A DNA stretch of 64,000 nt from Streptomyces rapamycinicus NRRL 5491 (GCF_024298965.1 NZ_CP085193.1:10044001-10108000); one strand, 5' to 3'; positions 19,008 to 28,047 are shown, counted from the stretch's first letter. Notes: a model not told the origin generated them from the sequence alone. Numbers and translations are program-made.

Positions 19008-20951
19008 TCATGCGCGGCTGCTCGCCTCGCCGCCCGTGCGTTGCTGCAGTGCCCACAGTGACCTGAACAGCCCCGGCTCCCGGGTGAGTTGCGCGTACGT
19101 CCCTTCCTGTACGACCCGTCCTTGGTCGAGGACGACGATCCGGTCTGCCACGGCGACGTTGGCGAGCCGGTGGGTGATCAGCAGGATCGCTCGGTCCTTG
19201 GCCAGGCTCCGCAGTCCGGTGAAGATGTGGTGCTCCGCGCGGGCGTCCAGCGCGGCGGTGGGCTCGTCCATCACGAGCAGAGCCGCCTTCCGGTGGAACG
19301 CCCTTGTCAGCACCACACGCTGCCACTGCCCTCCGGACAACTGCTGCCCTCCGTACCACTCCGACGTCAGAAGGGTGTCGAGTCCCGACCGCAGGCCGGG
19401 CAGCATGTCCATCGCCCCGGACGCCTCGCAGGCCGCCAGGACGGCGGCGTCGCCGGTGTCCCCCTGCCCGAAGGTGATGTTGTCGCGGAGGGTCAGCGGC
19501 AGGTAGGTGTACTTCTGCGGGGCCAGGGCGGCATGTTTCCACGCCTCCCAGGGTTCCAGCTCCGCCGTGGTCGTGTGGTCCCACGCCACTTCGCCGGACG
19601 TGGGCAGCAGCAGACCGCAAAGGAGCCGGGACAGGGTGGATTTGCCCGATCCGTTCTCCCCGACGAGCGCCACGATCTCCCCGCGCCGCACTCGCAGGGA
19701 CACCCCGCTGAGGCTGTCTTCGCCGGCGCCGTCGTACCGGTAGGTGACGTCGCGGACCTCGAACCGCTCCGGCGCCCCGGTGAGGGTCTTCGTGCCCCGG
19801 GACGCCGTCATGGCCTGTCCGTGGGCGTTGTCGAGGAAGTTCTGCCAGTCCTGGACGTACCAGCCGGTGCGTACCAGCCTGGCCCCGCCGTTGATGATGC
19901 CGCGCACGGAGCCGGTCGCGGTTTGGAGGGCGAAGACCGCACCGCCTCCGGCCGCGAGGTTCATGTGGCCGGAGGCCAGGAGCCAGAGCAGCGCGGCCCA
20001 CACCGCGGCCGACGCCACGCCGCCGGCGACCGCACCGGCCAGCCCCATCCACGCACCGGTGTCCGCGGCCTTGCGCTCCGCCGCGTTGACCGAGGCGGCG
20101 AGCCGCCGGTACCGGCTGGTGAGGAAGGGGCCGGCCAGACAGGCCCGCATCTCCTCGCTGGACTCCACGTAGGCCATGTGCCAGCGGAGCTTGTGCAGCA
20201 TCCGGCGCCGCCCCGAGGTCTCCAGCGCCGCCAGGTACACCACCCGGGCGGCCCGCACATACGCTGCGGCCTGCGGCAGACACGCCAGCAGGAGCAGCGG
20301 AAGGAGTGCCGGGTGCAGCACGGTGAGAACGGTCGCGCCGGCGGTGAGCGTGGCCGTGGCGGCCAGCACGTTCTGGGCCTCGTCGACAAGGTCGGGAGTG
20401 ACTTGGGCGCCGCGGTCGGCGATGTCGTAGAAGTCGTTGTAGCCGGGCTTGTTGTTGGCCGCCAGCTCCGCGCCGAGCGCTGCCTCGATCATCGTCAGCT
20501 CCGCCGCCCGGGCCAGCACCGGCCGCAGCCGCGCCGTCAACCACGTGACCGAGATCCCCAGCAGGGCGCGCAGACCGGCCGCCGCGGCGATGACCGCCAG
20601 CCGCGGAGCCGCCTCCCACAGTCGCGCGGTGATGTCTCCCGACGAGATCAGCGCGGTGATCGTCCCCGTGACCGCGAGCAGCCCCACGGCGGCGAGCACA
20701 CCCGTGCCGACCTGGCACGCCAGCAGGCCGAGCGTGGCGCCGCGATCCACCTGCCACGCCATCTTCAGGGACCGCAGGACCAGCGCGGGCAGCCGCCGCG
20801 CCATCGTGCTGGTCGTCATCTGCGCTCCGGCCTGGAGCCTGGACTTGTCGCGGTACAGGAACTCCTCGTCCCGTGCGCTGTCCGTGTCGTCCGGTGTGCT
20901 GGTGTCCGATGTGCCCGGAGTCGGTTGTTCTTGTGTGCTGGCCGAAGTCAA
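19008..20951 (-). CDS. Fused ABC exporter (permease-ATPase)
   Basis: 647 residues from a TTG start, decided by AAGGGGGA 5 bases upstream. A hydrophilic Thr/Asp-rich lead of about 45 residues precedes a six-helix permease (LLACQVGTGVLAAVGLLAVT, LLLACLPQAAAYV, GVASAAVWAALLWLLASG). The nucleotide-binding domain has Walker A LVGENGSGKSTLSRLL, signature QLSGGQWQR, Walker B ALLVMDEPTAALD and the H-loop LLITHRLANV. It is a half-transporter expected to dimerise and export a substrate. Similar transporters occur in lanthipeptide and other peptide clusters, but no precursor or modification gene is beside it, so the cargo is unknown. A 12-bp palindrome lies upstream at 21015. Confidence 0.9.
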   Translation of the reverse strand: MTSASTQEQPTPGTSDTSTPDDTDSARDEEFLYRDKSRLQAGAQMTTSTMARRLPALVLRSLKMAWQVDRGATLGLLACQVGTGVLAAVGLLAVTGTITALISSGDITARLWEAAPRLAVIAAAAGLRALLGISVTWLTARLRPVLARAAELTMIEAALGAELAANNKPGYNDFYDIADRGAQVTPDLVDEAQNVLAATATLTAGATVLTVLHPALLPLLLLACLPQAAAYVRAARVVYLAALETSGRRRMLHKLRWHMAYVESSEEMRACLAGPFLTSRYRRLAASVNAAERKAADTGAWMGLAGAVAGGVASAAVWAALLWLLASGHMNLAAGGGAVFALQTATGSVRGIINGGARLVRTGWYVQDWQNFLDNAHGQAMTASRGTKTLTGAPERFEVRDVTYRYDGAGEDSLSGVSLRVRRGEIVALVGENGSGKSTLSRLLCGLLLPTSGEVAWDHTTTAELEPWEAWKHAALAPQKYTYLPLTLRDNITFGQGDTGDAAVLAACEASGAMDMLPGLRSGLDTLLTSEWYGGQQLSGGQWQRVVLTRAFHRKAALLVMDEPTAALDARAEHHIFTGLRSLAKDRAILLITHRLANVAVADRIVVLDQGRVVQEGTYAQLTREPGLFRSLWALQQRTGGEASSRA

Positions 20952-21014
20952 CGTGGTCCCCCTTGGCGGTCGCGCGGCTGGCTTGTGAGGGTCAACGACT
21001 CAGCGGGAATTTCG

Positions 21015-21026
21015 AACACATGTGTT
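21015..21026. promoter_or_regulatory. 12-bp palindrome upstream of the ABC exporter
   Basis: AACACATGTGTT is perfectly self-complementary, 63 bases before the TTG start of the exporter on the minus strand. This could be an operator. No regulator gene adjoins it. The rest of the 20952-21309 gap shows no convincing gene. Confidence 0.4.
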
Positions 21027-21080
21027 TCGGTCGGCCTTGGAACCCCGTGGTTGAGCGTGTGCCGGAGCGTGCGGGTTGCA

Positions 21081-21105
21081 CCGGCCCTTGCCGCGCAAGG
21101 GCCGG
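21081..21105 (-). terminator. Hairpin terminator after the zinc-ribbon gene
   Basis: CCGGCCCTTGC and GCAAGGGCCGG form a perfect 11-bp stem with a CGC loop. It lies about 205 bases beyond the stop of the zinc-ribbon gene and upstream of the exporter promoter, so it probably separates the two minus-strand transcripts. Confidence 0.6.
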
Positions 21106-21309
21106 GCCCGGAAGGGGGAGTGGCCAAAACGCCGATGGTGCGGCCGGCCCGTGGACTGCGAGGTGTGCCTCGTCCGGATCACCGGGCAGACCTCGCCCGA
21201 GTGGGCCGACGGCCCGCCGGCGGCTACGTGGGCGGGGCGCCGAATCCCGGCGGGCCCCGGTGCGCGACGTGCGACCGCTCGCACGGGCGTCCGGGGCGAC
21301 GAGGGCCGA

Positions 21310-21534
21310 CTACACCTCCTCGGTGGCGAACAGCTCGAGGTGCCCGCACTTGGGGCAGCGGAATGCCACTATCTGCCGCCGCGGCCGGCCCGTCCGCTTG
21401 GCACCCCCGAAAAACCCCCGCTCCATCGCGCCCTCGATCCAGCGCGCGTACCCGCGCGAGTGCTCGCCGGCGTCCTCGATGAAACCTTCCGCCAGACCGA
21501 CGGTGCCGCAATGGGTGCACGTGTAGTTGTTCAT
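21310..21534 (-). CDS. Small zinc-ribbon protein
   Basis: 74 residues with two Cys pairs, CTHC near residue 6 and CPKCGH near residue 60, spaced as a zinc-ribbon that brings both ends together. Between them lies a basic helix (GYARWIEGAMERGFFGGAKR). The pattern suggests a zinc-binding structural or nucleic-acid-associated protein. No larger family is recognised. ATG 21534 is the only start that gives a compact protein; its ribosome site is weak (AGG). The gene stands alone. Confidence 0.7.
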   Translation of the reverse strand: MNNYTCTHCGTVGLAEGFIEDAGEHSRGYARWIEGAMERGFFGGAKRTGRPRRQIVAFRCPKCGHLELFATEEV

Positions 21535-21672
21535 CCTGCGAGTGTAGGAAACCCCGTGGCCAGGACGACCCGCGGCCGTCGACTCCTGCCCGGCCGGGAC
21601 GACGGAGGTCCAGGGCCACGGCCTGCTGGATGTCACCAACGGCGGGTCACCGTCCGGCTATCGTGGCTCCGC

Positions 21673-22614
21673 ATGACCCACACCGAGATCGAGATCACCG
21701 CGGAACTGGTCCGGGATCTGCTGCGCGACCAGCACCCCGACCTGGTCGATCACCCTGTGCGGCTCGGTGCGCGGGGCTGGGACAACCAGCTGTGGCGGCT
21801 CGGCGACGACCTCGCCGTCCGGCTGCCCTGGGCGACGCTGTCCGCGGACGCGCTGCTGCGCAAGGAGTACGCCTGGGTTCCCGCGCTCGCCCCGGGTCTT
21901 CCCCTGCCGGTCCCCGTCCCGCAACGTCTCGGGGAGCCCTCCGAGCGGTTTCCGCGGCCCTGGATCGTCACCACCTGGGTGCCGGGAACGCCCGCCGACC
22001 GCGCCCCCGCCACGCGCGCCACGGAGGCCGCCGACACCCTGGCCGGGTTTCTGACCGCTCTTCACCGGCCCGCCCCCGACGGGGCGCCGACCGGCCGCGA
22101 CCGTGGCGGGCCGCTGGCCGACCATGCCGAGGGGTTCGCCGGGACTTTGGCCTCGGCCACCGAATCGGGGCTGATCACCGACCCGGACGCCGTCCGCGCC
22201 GTCTGGGAGGATGCCGTCGCCGCGCCCGACTGGACGGGGCCGGCCCTGTGGCTGCACGGCGATCTGCATCCGGCCAACGTCCTCACCGAGGACGGCACCT
22301 TCTGCGGCGTGATCGACTTCGGTAACCTCTTCGCGGGCGATCCGGCCTGCGATCTCGCCGCCGCTTGGACACTGCTGCCGGACGGCGCCGCCGACCGCTT
22401 CTACGACGCCTATCAGCCGGCCCCGGACGCGGCGACCCGACGCCGCGCCCGCGGCTGGGCGGTACTGAAAGCCCTCGTCTGCGTCCTCATCGGAGAGGCG
22501 GGCGTCCACGGCCGTCCGGGTGGCAAGCGCACCTGGGGCCCACCCGCCCATGCCACGCTGCGACGCCTCACCACGACGATCCACCACTCCGGTTCACCAG
22601 CGCCACAGTGGTGA
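21673..22614 (+). CDS. Aminoglycoside phosphotransferase-family kinase
   Basis: 313 residues of the APH/choline kinase fold. The ATP-binding N-lobe includes LGARGWDNQLWRLGDDLAVR and a Lys that would contact phosphates. The hinge is IVTTWVPGTPA. The catalytic loop is WLHGDLHPANVL (Brenner motif, Asp as base), and VIDFGNLFAGDPACDLA carries the metal-binding Asp. Family members phosphorylate aminoglycosides, macrolides or small alcohols. Streptomyces genomes have many with no resistance role, so the substrate should be considered unknown. No self-resistance context is seen. It converges with the acyl-CoA dehydrogenase gene. Confidence 0.88.
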   Translation: MTHTEIEITAELVRDLLRDQHPDLVDHPVRLGARGWDNQLWRLGDDLAVRLPWATLSADALLRKEYAWVPALAPGLPLPVPVPQRLGEPSERFPRPWIVTTWVPGTPADRAPATRATEAADTLAGFLTALHRPAPDGAPTGRDRGGPLADHAEGFAGTLASATESGLITDPDAVRAVWEDAVAAPDWTGPALWLHGDLHPANVLTEDGTFCGVIDFGNLFAGDPACDLAAAWTLLPDGAADRFYDAYQPAPDAATRRRARGWAVLKALVCVLIGEAGVHGRPGGKRTWGPPAHATLRRLTTTIHHSGSPAPQW

Positions 22615-22646
22615 GCTGCCGCCCTCTTGTGGATCGGGGCCCGGCC

Positions 22647-23813
22647 TCATGCGTCCAGACCGCCGCGCTTGACCAACTGGCTTGCGATGACATTGCGCTG
22701 GATCTCGTTGGTGCCCTCTCCGACAATCATCAGCGGAGCGTCACGGAAGTAGCGCTCGACGTCGTACTCCGTGGAGTATCCGTAACCGCCGTGGATGCGG
22801 ACCGCGTTCAGGGCGATCTGCATCGCCGTCTCGGAGGCGAAGAGTTTCGCCATGCCTGCCTCCATGTCCACCCGGCGCCCGGCGTCCGCCTCCCGGGCCG
22901 CGTAGAGGGTCAGCTGACGCGCCGCGGTCAGTGAAGTCGCCATGTCGGCCAGGTAGTTGCCGATGGACTGGTGCTGCCAGATCGGCTTGCCGAACGACTC
23001 GCGTTCCTGTGCGTAGACGAGCGCGTCCTCGAGTGCCGCCCGGCCCACGCCGAGGGCGCGGGCGGCGACCTGGAGGCGGCCGGTCTCCAGCCCCCTCATC
23101 ATCTGCGGGAACCCCTTGCCCGCCACGCCTCCGAGTACGGCATCCGCGGGCGCCCGGTAGTCCTCGAAGGACAACTCGCAGCTCTCCACGCCCTTGTAGC
23201 CGAGCTTGGGCAGATCACGCGAGACGGTCAGCCCGGGGCCGTGCTCGGCGAGCAGGATGGAGATGCCCGTGTGCGCGGGGCTCGCGTCCGGGTCGGTCTT
23301 GCACAGCAGGGCGATGAGCTGGGACCGGCGGGAGTTGGTGATCCATGTCTTCGAACCGTTCACCAGATAGCCGTCCGCGTCCCTCCGGGCTACGGTGCGC
23401 ATCGCCTGGAGGTCGGAGCCGCCGCCCGGTTCGGTCAGTGCCATGGTCGCCCGGATCTCGCCGGTGGCCATCCGGGGCAAATAGCGCTGCTTCTGCTCCT
23501 CGGTGCCGAAGCGCAGCAGCAGCTTGGCGACGACCGTGTGCCCTCCCATCGCGCCCGCCAGGCTCATCCAGCCACGGGCCAGCTCTTCGGTGATCAGCAC
23601 ATAACAAGGGGTGGAGACCGGGGTACCGCCGTACTCCTCCGGGACGGCGAGTCCGAAGATCCCGAGCTGTTTCATCTGCTCGATGAGGGCTTCTGGGTAG
23701 GTGTTGGCGTGCTCCAGCGCCTGGACGACGGGCTTCACTTCCCTGTCGACGAAGTCGTGCACGGTGCTGACGATGAACCGCTCGTCCTCGGACAGGATGT
23801 CGAGTGTGCTCAT
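22647..23813 (-). CDS. Acyl-CoA dehydrogenase
   Basis: 388 residues, ATG with GAGGAG upstream. The N-terminal helical domain (ERFIVSTVHDFVDREVKPVV) is followed by the beta-domain signature MALTEPGGGSDLQAMRT and KTWITNSRRS for FAD and substrate. The C-terminal helical domain has GVGRAALEDALVYAQERESF, and the family's last motif is RIHGGYGYSTEYDVERYFRD with IVGEGTNEIQRNVIA. The Glu of the EGTNEIQ motif is at the position of the catalytic base of short-chain enzymes. It would oxidise an acyl-CoA to the 2-enoyl-CoA and pass electrons to ETF. It overlaps the CoA-transferase gene by ATGA. Given its neighbours, methylsuccinyl-CoA or a related branched acyl-CoA is a reasonable but untested substrate. 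Confidence 0.93.
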   Translation of the reverse strand: MSTLDILSEDERFIVSTVHDFVDREVKPVVQALEHANTYPEALIEQMKQLGIFGLAVPEEYGGTPVSTPCYVLITEELARGWMSLAGAMGGHTVVAKLLLRFGTEEQKQRYLPRMATGEIRATMALTEPGGGSDLQAMRTVARRDADGYLVNGSKTWITNSRRSQLIALLCKTDPDASPAHTGISILLAEHGPGLTVSRDLPKLGYKGVESCELSFEDYRAPADAVLGGVAGKGFPQMMRGLETGRLQVAARALGVGRAALEDALVYAQERESFGKPIWQHQSIGNYLADMATSLTAARQLTLYAAREADAGRRVDMEAGMAKLFASETAMQIALNAVRIHGGYGYSTEYDVERYFRDAPLMIVGEGTNEIQRNVIASQLVKRGGLDA

Positions 23814-25073
23814 GCTTGACGCTCCTCGTGGGGTGCCGGGGGAGACGGGGGTGCCGGGGATGCCGCCTCGGGCCGTTCGATGACGCGCTCGGTACTGAGG
23901 TTGTCGATGTCGGCCGCGCCGTACCCCAGCTCGGCCAGGACGCTGCTGGTGTGTTCTCCCGCGGCGGGTACGACGTCCATGCGCGGGGCCATGCCCGCGA
24001 GGTCCACCGGTGGCAGCAGCGCGGACACTGTTGATCCGCCGGGGATCCGCACATTTCGCCAACGGCCGCGGGCTCCGAGTACCGGGTGGGCCAGGAACTC
24101 CTCGATGTCGTTGACTCCGGCGTTGGCCAGACCCGCCCGGTCCAGCAGCTTCATCGCCGTTTCGCGGTCGAGTGCTCCGAGGCGGGCGGCCACGATCTCG
24201 TTCAGCTCCGTGCGGTGGGCCACCCGGCCGGAAGTGGTGGCGAAGCGCTGGTCCTCGATGAGGTCGGGACGTTCCAGGAGCTCGCACAGGGCGGTCCATT
24301 CGCGCTCGTTCTGCACCGTGAACAGGACTTCCCTGCCGTCGGCGCAGGCGTAGGCGCCATAGGGGGCGATGGTGGCGTGCTGGGTGCCGATACGCGGGGG
24401 CTGGGTGCCGCCGTGGCGGGTGTAGTAGGCGGGCTGGCTGACCCACTCGGCCAGGGCCTCGAACAGGGAGACCTCCACGGCTCTCGCGATTCCGGTGGTC
24501 GCGCGGGTGAACAGAGCGGTGAGGATGCCCGAGTAGGCGTACATGCCGGCGGCGATGTCCGCGATCGACACTCCGACGCGGGCGGAACCGTGCTCATTGC
24601 CGGTGAGCGAGACCAGGCCGGTCTGGCACTGCACCAGCAGGTCGTAGGCCTTGCGGCCGGCCCATGGGCCGCTGGTCCCGTAGCCGGAGATGGAACAGGG
24701 GATCAGCGAGGGGAAGCGCTCTGCCAGGGCCTCGGCGTCGAACCCCATCCGGGCGACCGCCCCCGGGGCCAGGTTCTGCACGAACACGTCTGCCCGTCCG
24801 AGCAGCCGCTCCAGGATCGCTCTGCCCGCGTTCGACTTCAGGTCGAGCGTCACGGATTCCTTGGAGCGGTTGAGCCAGACGAAATAGCTGGACTGCCCGT
24901 GCACGGTGGTGTCGTACCGGCGGGCGAAGTCACCACCGCCCGGGCGCTCCACCTTGATGACCCGCCGCGCCGAGATCCGCCAGCTGCCGGGTGGCGAACG
25001 GAGCGGCGACGGCCTGCTCGAGGCTGACGACGGTGATACCGGAAAGCGGCAGCTGGTCCGGGCTTTCGGTCAT
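23810..25073 (-). pseudogene. Family III CoA-transferase with a frameshift
   Basis: CaiB/BaiF-type CoA-transferase. The first ~35 codons (ATG 25073 with GGAGG upstream; LSGITVVSLEQAVAAPFATR, LADLGA) are in one frame. The remainder (KVERPGGGDFARRYD, then NRSKESVTLDLKSNAGR with the catalytic Asp region, GYGTSGPWAGRKAYDLLVQ, HATIAPYGAYACADGRE) is in another. Near 24961-24970 one extra C (G on the coding strand) turns the expected Gly-Ala-Arg-Val-Ile into a shifted frame. All other motifs are intact, so this is either a very recent mutation or a base-call error. A GTG or ATG restart inside would lack the CoA-binding N-terminus. It is operonic with the acyl-CoA dehydrogenase and divergent from LysR. 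In families with these partners it moves CoA onto a dicarboxylate. Confidence 0.8.
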
Positions 25074-25210
25074 GGGATGGCCTCCAAGGGAGTGCGGGTC
25101 CAGCACCGGAGTACCATCATGAACACGCATTGATCGATGGGTGAAATAGAATTTCGTGATGGCCCCATGCGTTCCCCGGATGCCGCGGAGGGTGCGGGAA
25201 GGAGGACACC

Positions 25211-26164
25211 TTGGACGTCAAACAGCTCAAGGCGATCGTCACGGTGGCCGAGGTGGGCAGTGTCACGCGCGCCGCGGAACTGCTCCATCTGGTGCAGCCC
25301 GCCGTCACCCGGCAGATCCGCACCCTGGAGCAGGAGCTCGGCGTCGAGCTCTTCGAGCGGACCGGGCAGGGCATGCGCCCCACCGGAGCAGGGGCGATCA
25401 TGGTCGACCGGGCGCGGCGCGCCCTGAACGAGCTGGAGCGGGCCCGCGCCGAGGTGCGGCCGACCCCCGGCAAGGTGGCCGGCATCGTCACCGTCGGCCT
25501 GCTGGAGAGCACCAGCGACCTGCTTGCCGAGCCACTGGTGACAGCGATCGCCCGCGACCACCCCGGCATCGAACTCCGGCTGATGACCGCCTACTCCGGA
25601 CATCTCCAGCAGTGGCTGGACGACGGCGACCTCGACCTCACCCTGCTCTACAACCTGAACAGCACACCCTCCCTCAACGCCCTTCCGCTGGCGCGTGAGC
25701 GTCTGTGGGCCGTCGCGCCGGCGGCCGCCGGTCTGCGCGCCGACCGCCCTGTCACCTTCGCGGAAACGGCCGAGCACCCATTGGTCATGCCCACCTCGGG
25801 CCATGCGCTGCGCAGTCTGATCGACGCGGCGGCCACGCGTGCCGAATCCGCTATGAACGTCGTCGTGCAGACCAACTCCATGCGTGTGCAGAAGCGGCTC
25901 GTGCTGGCCGGTCACGGCTGGACCGTCCTGCCCGGTATCGGCATCGCCGAGGACGTGGCGCGGGGCACCCTGAGCGCCGCGCCGCTGAGCGAGCCCGACG
26001 TATGGCGGTCCATCGTCCTCGTCACCCCGAGGGCCGGACGCACCCCTCCCGGCGTGGAGGTCGTCGCACGAGAACTGGTCCATCAGGTCAACTCGGCGGT
26101 CACCGAGGGCAGATGGCCCTCCGCGCGGTTGCGGGGAGCCGAGGCTCCGGCCGGGCTCGAGTGA
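25211..26164 (+). CDS. LysR-family transcriptional regulator
   Basis: 317 residues from a TTG start behind a strong GGAAGGAGGA site. The winged helix-turn-helix (about 1-60) reads MDVKQLKAIVTVAEVGSVTR, AAELLHLVQPAVTRQIR, LEQELGVELFERTGQG. The effector-binding domain has IVTVGLLESTSDLLAEPLV and ends in GHGWTVLPGIGIAEDVARG. It sits between the CoA-transferase/acyl-CoA dehydrogenase pair (divergent) and the hydratase/lyase pair (same strand), the usual place for a LysR activator of both. Itaconate-degradation operons are known to be controlled by LysR proteins (RipR/ItcR). Its inducer here would be the pathway substrate or a CoA ester. Confidence 0.92.
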   Translation: MDVKQLKAIVTVAEVGSVTRAAELLHLVQPAVTRQIRTLEQELGVELFERTGQGMRPTGAGAIMVDRARRALNELERARAEVRPTPGKVAGIVTVGLLESTSDLLAEPLVTAIARDHPGIELRLMTAYSGHLQQWLDDGDLDLTLLYNLNSTPSLNALPLARERLWAVAPAAAGLRADRPVTFAETAEHPLVMPTSGHALRSLIDAAATRAESAMNVVVQTNSMRVQKRLVLAGHGWTVLPGIGIAEDVARGTLSAAPLSEPDVWRSIVLVTPRAGRTPPGVEVVARELVHQVNSAVTEGRWPSARLRGAEAPAGLE

Positions 26165-26219
26165 TCTCGCGCCCCTGGCCCGGGAGCCCACTCGGCATCG
26201 TGCGAGGGCTGCGGTTCCT

Positions 26220-26236
26220 CATGCGCGCTACGCATG
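26220..26236. promoter_or_regulatory. Possible LysR box before the hydratase-lyase operon
   Basis: CATGCG and CGCATG flank a 5-base spacer (CGCTA) to make an interrupted palindrome of LysR-box size, 118 bases upstream of the MaoC-type gene. A T/A-rich patch (TTTTTATTACT) follows at about 26251, a candidate promoter element in otherwise GC-rich DNA. Function inferred from position. Confidence 0.45.
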
Positions 26237-26353
26237 GGTGCATCAGCTCTTTTTATTACTCTGCCCGCTTCATCAGACCCCATGATGGAGCCCCTGTCTT
26301 GAACTGGGCGTTCGTACGCGCTCACCCACCGGACCGCAAAGGACACACGGACC

Positions 26354-27223
26354 ATGCCAGCAACCCCACCCCCGCTCGAGTCCTACGTGGAGTCGTGGAC
26401 GCCAGGGCCGATCATGGCCGAGGACCCCCTGCCCACCGGCCCGGTGGAAGCCTTCTCGGCACTGCTGGACCTGCCCGGCACAGCCGCCGGGGCCGGTGAT
26501 CCAGTCCCTCCACTGTGGCACTGGTTCTACTTCCTCACCTGGCCCGCGCAGCGCGATCTGGGTGCCGACGGCCATCCGTCGCACGGGCACTTCCTGCCGC
26601 CTCTCCCCGGCCGGCAGCGCATGTGGGCCGGTGGGCGGTGCGAGATCACCGAGCCGCTCCGGCTCGGCGAGCCCGCCGAACGCGTCAGCAGCCTCGGCTC
26701 GATCACCGTGAAAGAGGGCCGCACGGGGGAGATGCTCTTCGTCACCGAGCGGCGCGAGTTCCGCCAGCGCGGTCGCATCCGCCTCGTCGAGGAGCAGGAC
26801 ATCGTCTACCGGTCCGGGCGCGGCGCCGGACGGCATCCGGTCGCCTTGGACGAGTCCGCCGTCCCCCGCCCCGCCGACCCGTGGCGGCTCCAGTCGCGAC
26901 CGGATCCCGCGCTGCTCTTCCGCTTCAGCGCCCTCACGGCGAACGCCCACCGCATCCACTACGACACGCCGTACGTCCAGCGTGCGGAGGGCTACCCCGG
27001 GCTCGTGGTCCACGGCCCTCTGCTCGCTCTGCTCATGCTCGAACTGCCTCGCCGCCACTCCCCGGACGCCCGGGTGCGCTCCCTGTCCTACCGGCTGCGG
27101 CGGCCGGTGTTCTCCGGCGAACACCTCGCGGCCTGCGGTGTTCCCTCCGACGGCCGCGCCGAACTGCGCGTCGCCACCCACCGGGAAGACCAGCACGCCA
27201 CAGCCGAGGTGACCTTCGCATGA
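26354..27223 (+). CDS. MaoC-like double-hotdog hydratase (itaconyl-/mesaconyl-CoA hydratase type)
   Basis: 289 residues. The N-terminal half is a FAS1-like hotdog (LESYVESWTPGPIMAEDPLP, PLWHWFYFLTWPAQRDLGAD). The C-terminal half has the hydratase motif RFSALTANAHRIHYDTPYVQ with Asn, His and Tyr placed as in MaoC enzymes, then VVHGPLLALLMLELP. Length and layout match the mesaconyl-C4-CoA hydratase/itaconyl-CoA hydratase group (Meh/Ich/RipB) and fungal-type HTD2 relatives. It would add water to an enoyl-CoA to give (S)-citramalyl-CoA or a similar product. The next gene overlaps as ATGA and codes for a CitE-type lyase able to cleave that product. The substrate is inferred from context only. Confidence 0.82.
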   Translation: MPATPPPLESYVESWTPGPIMAEDPLPTGPVEAFSALLDLPGTAAGAGDPVPPLWHWFYFLTWPAQRDLGADGHPSHGHFLPPLPGRQRMWAGGRCEITEPLRLGEPAERVSSLGSITVKEGRTGEMLFVTERREFRQRGRIRLVEEQDIVYRSGRGAGRHPVALDESAVPRPADPWRLQSRPDPALLFRFSALTANAHRIHYDTPYVQRAEGYPGLVVHGPLLALLMLELPRRHSPDARVRSLSYRLRRPVFSGEHLAACGVPSDGRAELRVATHREDQHATAEVTFA

Positions 27224-28047
27224 GCACCCTCGCCGAGCGGATCGCCGTCGCCGGAAGTCTTCTCTTCGTGCCGGGGGACCGGCCCGATCGCTTCGGCAAG
27301 GCCGCCGCCTCCGGTGCCGATCTCGTCATCATCGACCTGGAGGACGCGGTCGCGGCACCGGACAAGGACCGTGCCCGCGACAACGCCGCCGCCTGGCTCG
27401 CCCACGGCAACCACGCGATCGTACGGATCAACCCGCCCGGTACCACCTGGGCGGAGACAGACCTGCGGATGGCGGCGGAGCACGGCAGTCCGGTCATGGT
27501 GCCCAAGGCCGAGGACCCCGTCGCCCTCGCGGACCTCGCCGCGCGTATCGCCGGACGGTGCGCTCTGGTCCCGCTCATCGAAACAGCGCTCGGCCTCGAG
27601 CGGGCTCACACCGTGTGCACCACACCCGGTGTCGTACGCGCCGCGTTCGGCAACATCGACCTCGCCGCACAACTCGGTGTGGCCCCCGACGACCACACAG
27701 CGCTGACCTTCGCCCGCTCCAGGCTGGTCCTCGCCTCGGCCGCGGCCGGTATCGCCCCACCCGTCGACGGTGTCACCACCGCCGTACGCGACACAGCGGC
27801 ACTGCGTACCGACACCGCCCACGCCCGGCGCCTGGGCTTCACCGGAAAGCTCTGCATCCATCCCGCCCAACTGCCGCTCGTCGCCGAGGGGTTCGCCCCT
27901 TCGGCGGAGGAGCTGCGGTGGGCCCGTGCGGTGCTGGACGCCGGTGACTCCGTCACCACGGTGGACGGACAGATGGTCGACAAACCGGTACTGGAACGCG
28001 CCCGCCGCACCCTGGCCCGAGCGCGCGAACCGCACACCACCGCCTGA
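27220..28047 (+). CDS. HpcH/HpaI-family CoA lyase (CitE-like, citramalyl-CoA lyase type)
   Basis: 275 residues of the CitE/malyl-CoA lyase TIM barrel. Landmarks are SLLFVPGDRPDRFGKAAASG at the start, LVIIDLEDAVAAPDKDRARD with the metal-binding Asp/Glu, AIVRINPPGTTW with the CoA-contacting Arg, VPLIETALGLERA with the second metal Glu, AFGNIDLAAQLG, and LGFTGKLCIHPAQLPLV. Such stand-alone lyases split beta-hydroxyacyl-CoAs: citramalyl-CoA to acetyl-CoA and pyruvate, or malyl-CoA to acetyl-CoA and glyoxylate. The start overlaps the hydratase stop (ATGA). With the CoA-transferase, LysR and hydratase this resembles the RipABC itaconate module. Metal-dependent, cytoplasmic. Confidence 0.88.
   Translation: MSTLAERIAVAGSLLFVPGDRPDRFGKAAASGADLVIIDLEDAVAAPDKDRARDNAAAWLAHGNHAIVRINPPGTTWAETDLRMAAEHGSPVMVPKAEDPVALADLAARIAGRCALVPLIETALGLERAHTVCTTPGVVRAAFGNIDLAAQLGVAPDDHTALTFARSRLVLASAAAGIAPPVDGVTTAVRDTAALRTDTAHARRLGFTGKLCIHPAQLPLVAEGFAPSAEELRWARAVLDAGDSVTTVDGQMVDKPVLERARRTLARAREPHTTA

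Noticed and set aside
19008..21534. Lanthipeptide or other RiPP cluster around the fused ABC exporter
   Set aside because: No precursor-like small gene, LanM/LanB, radical SAM or YcaO gene is found nearby. The 74-residue neighbour is a zinc ribbon.
21673..22614. Calling the APH-family kinase an aminoglycoside resistance gene
   Set aside because: Only fold-level motifs are seen; chromosomal Streptomyces members often have unknown substrates.
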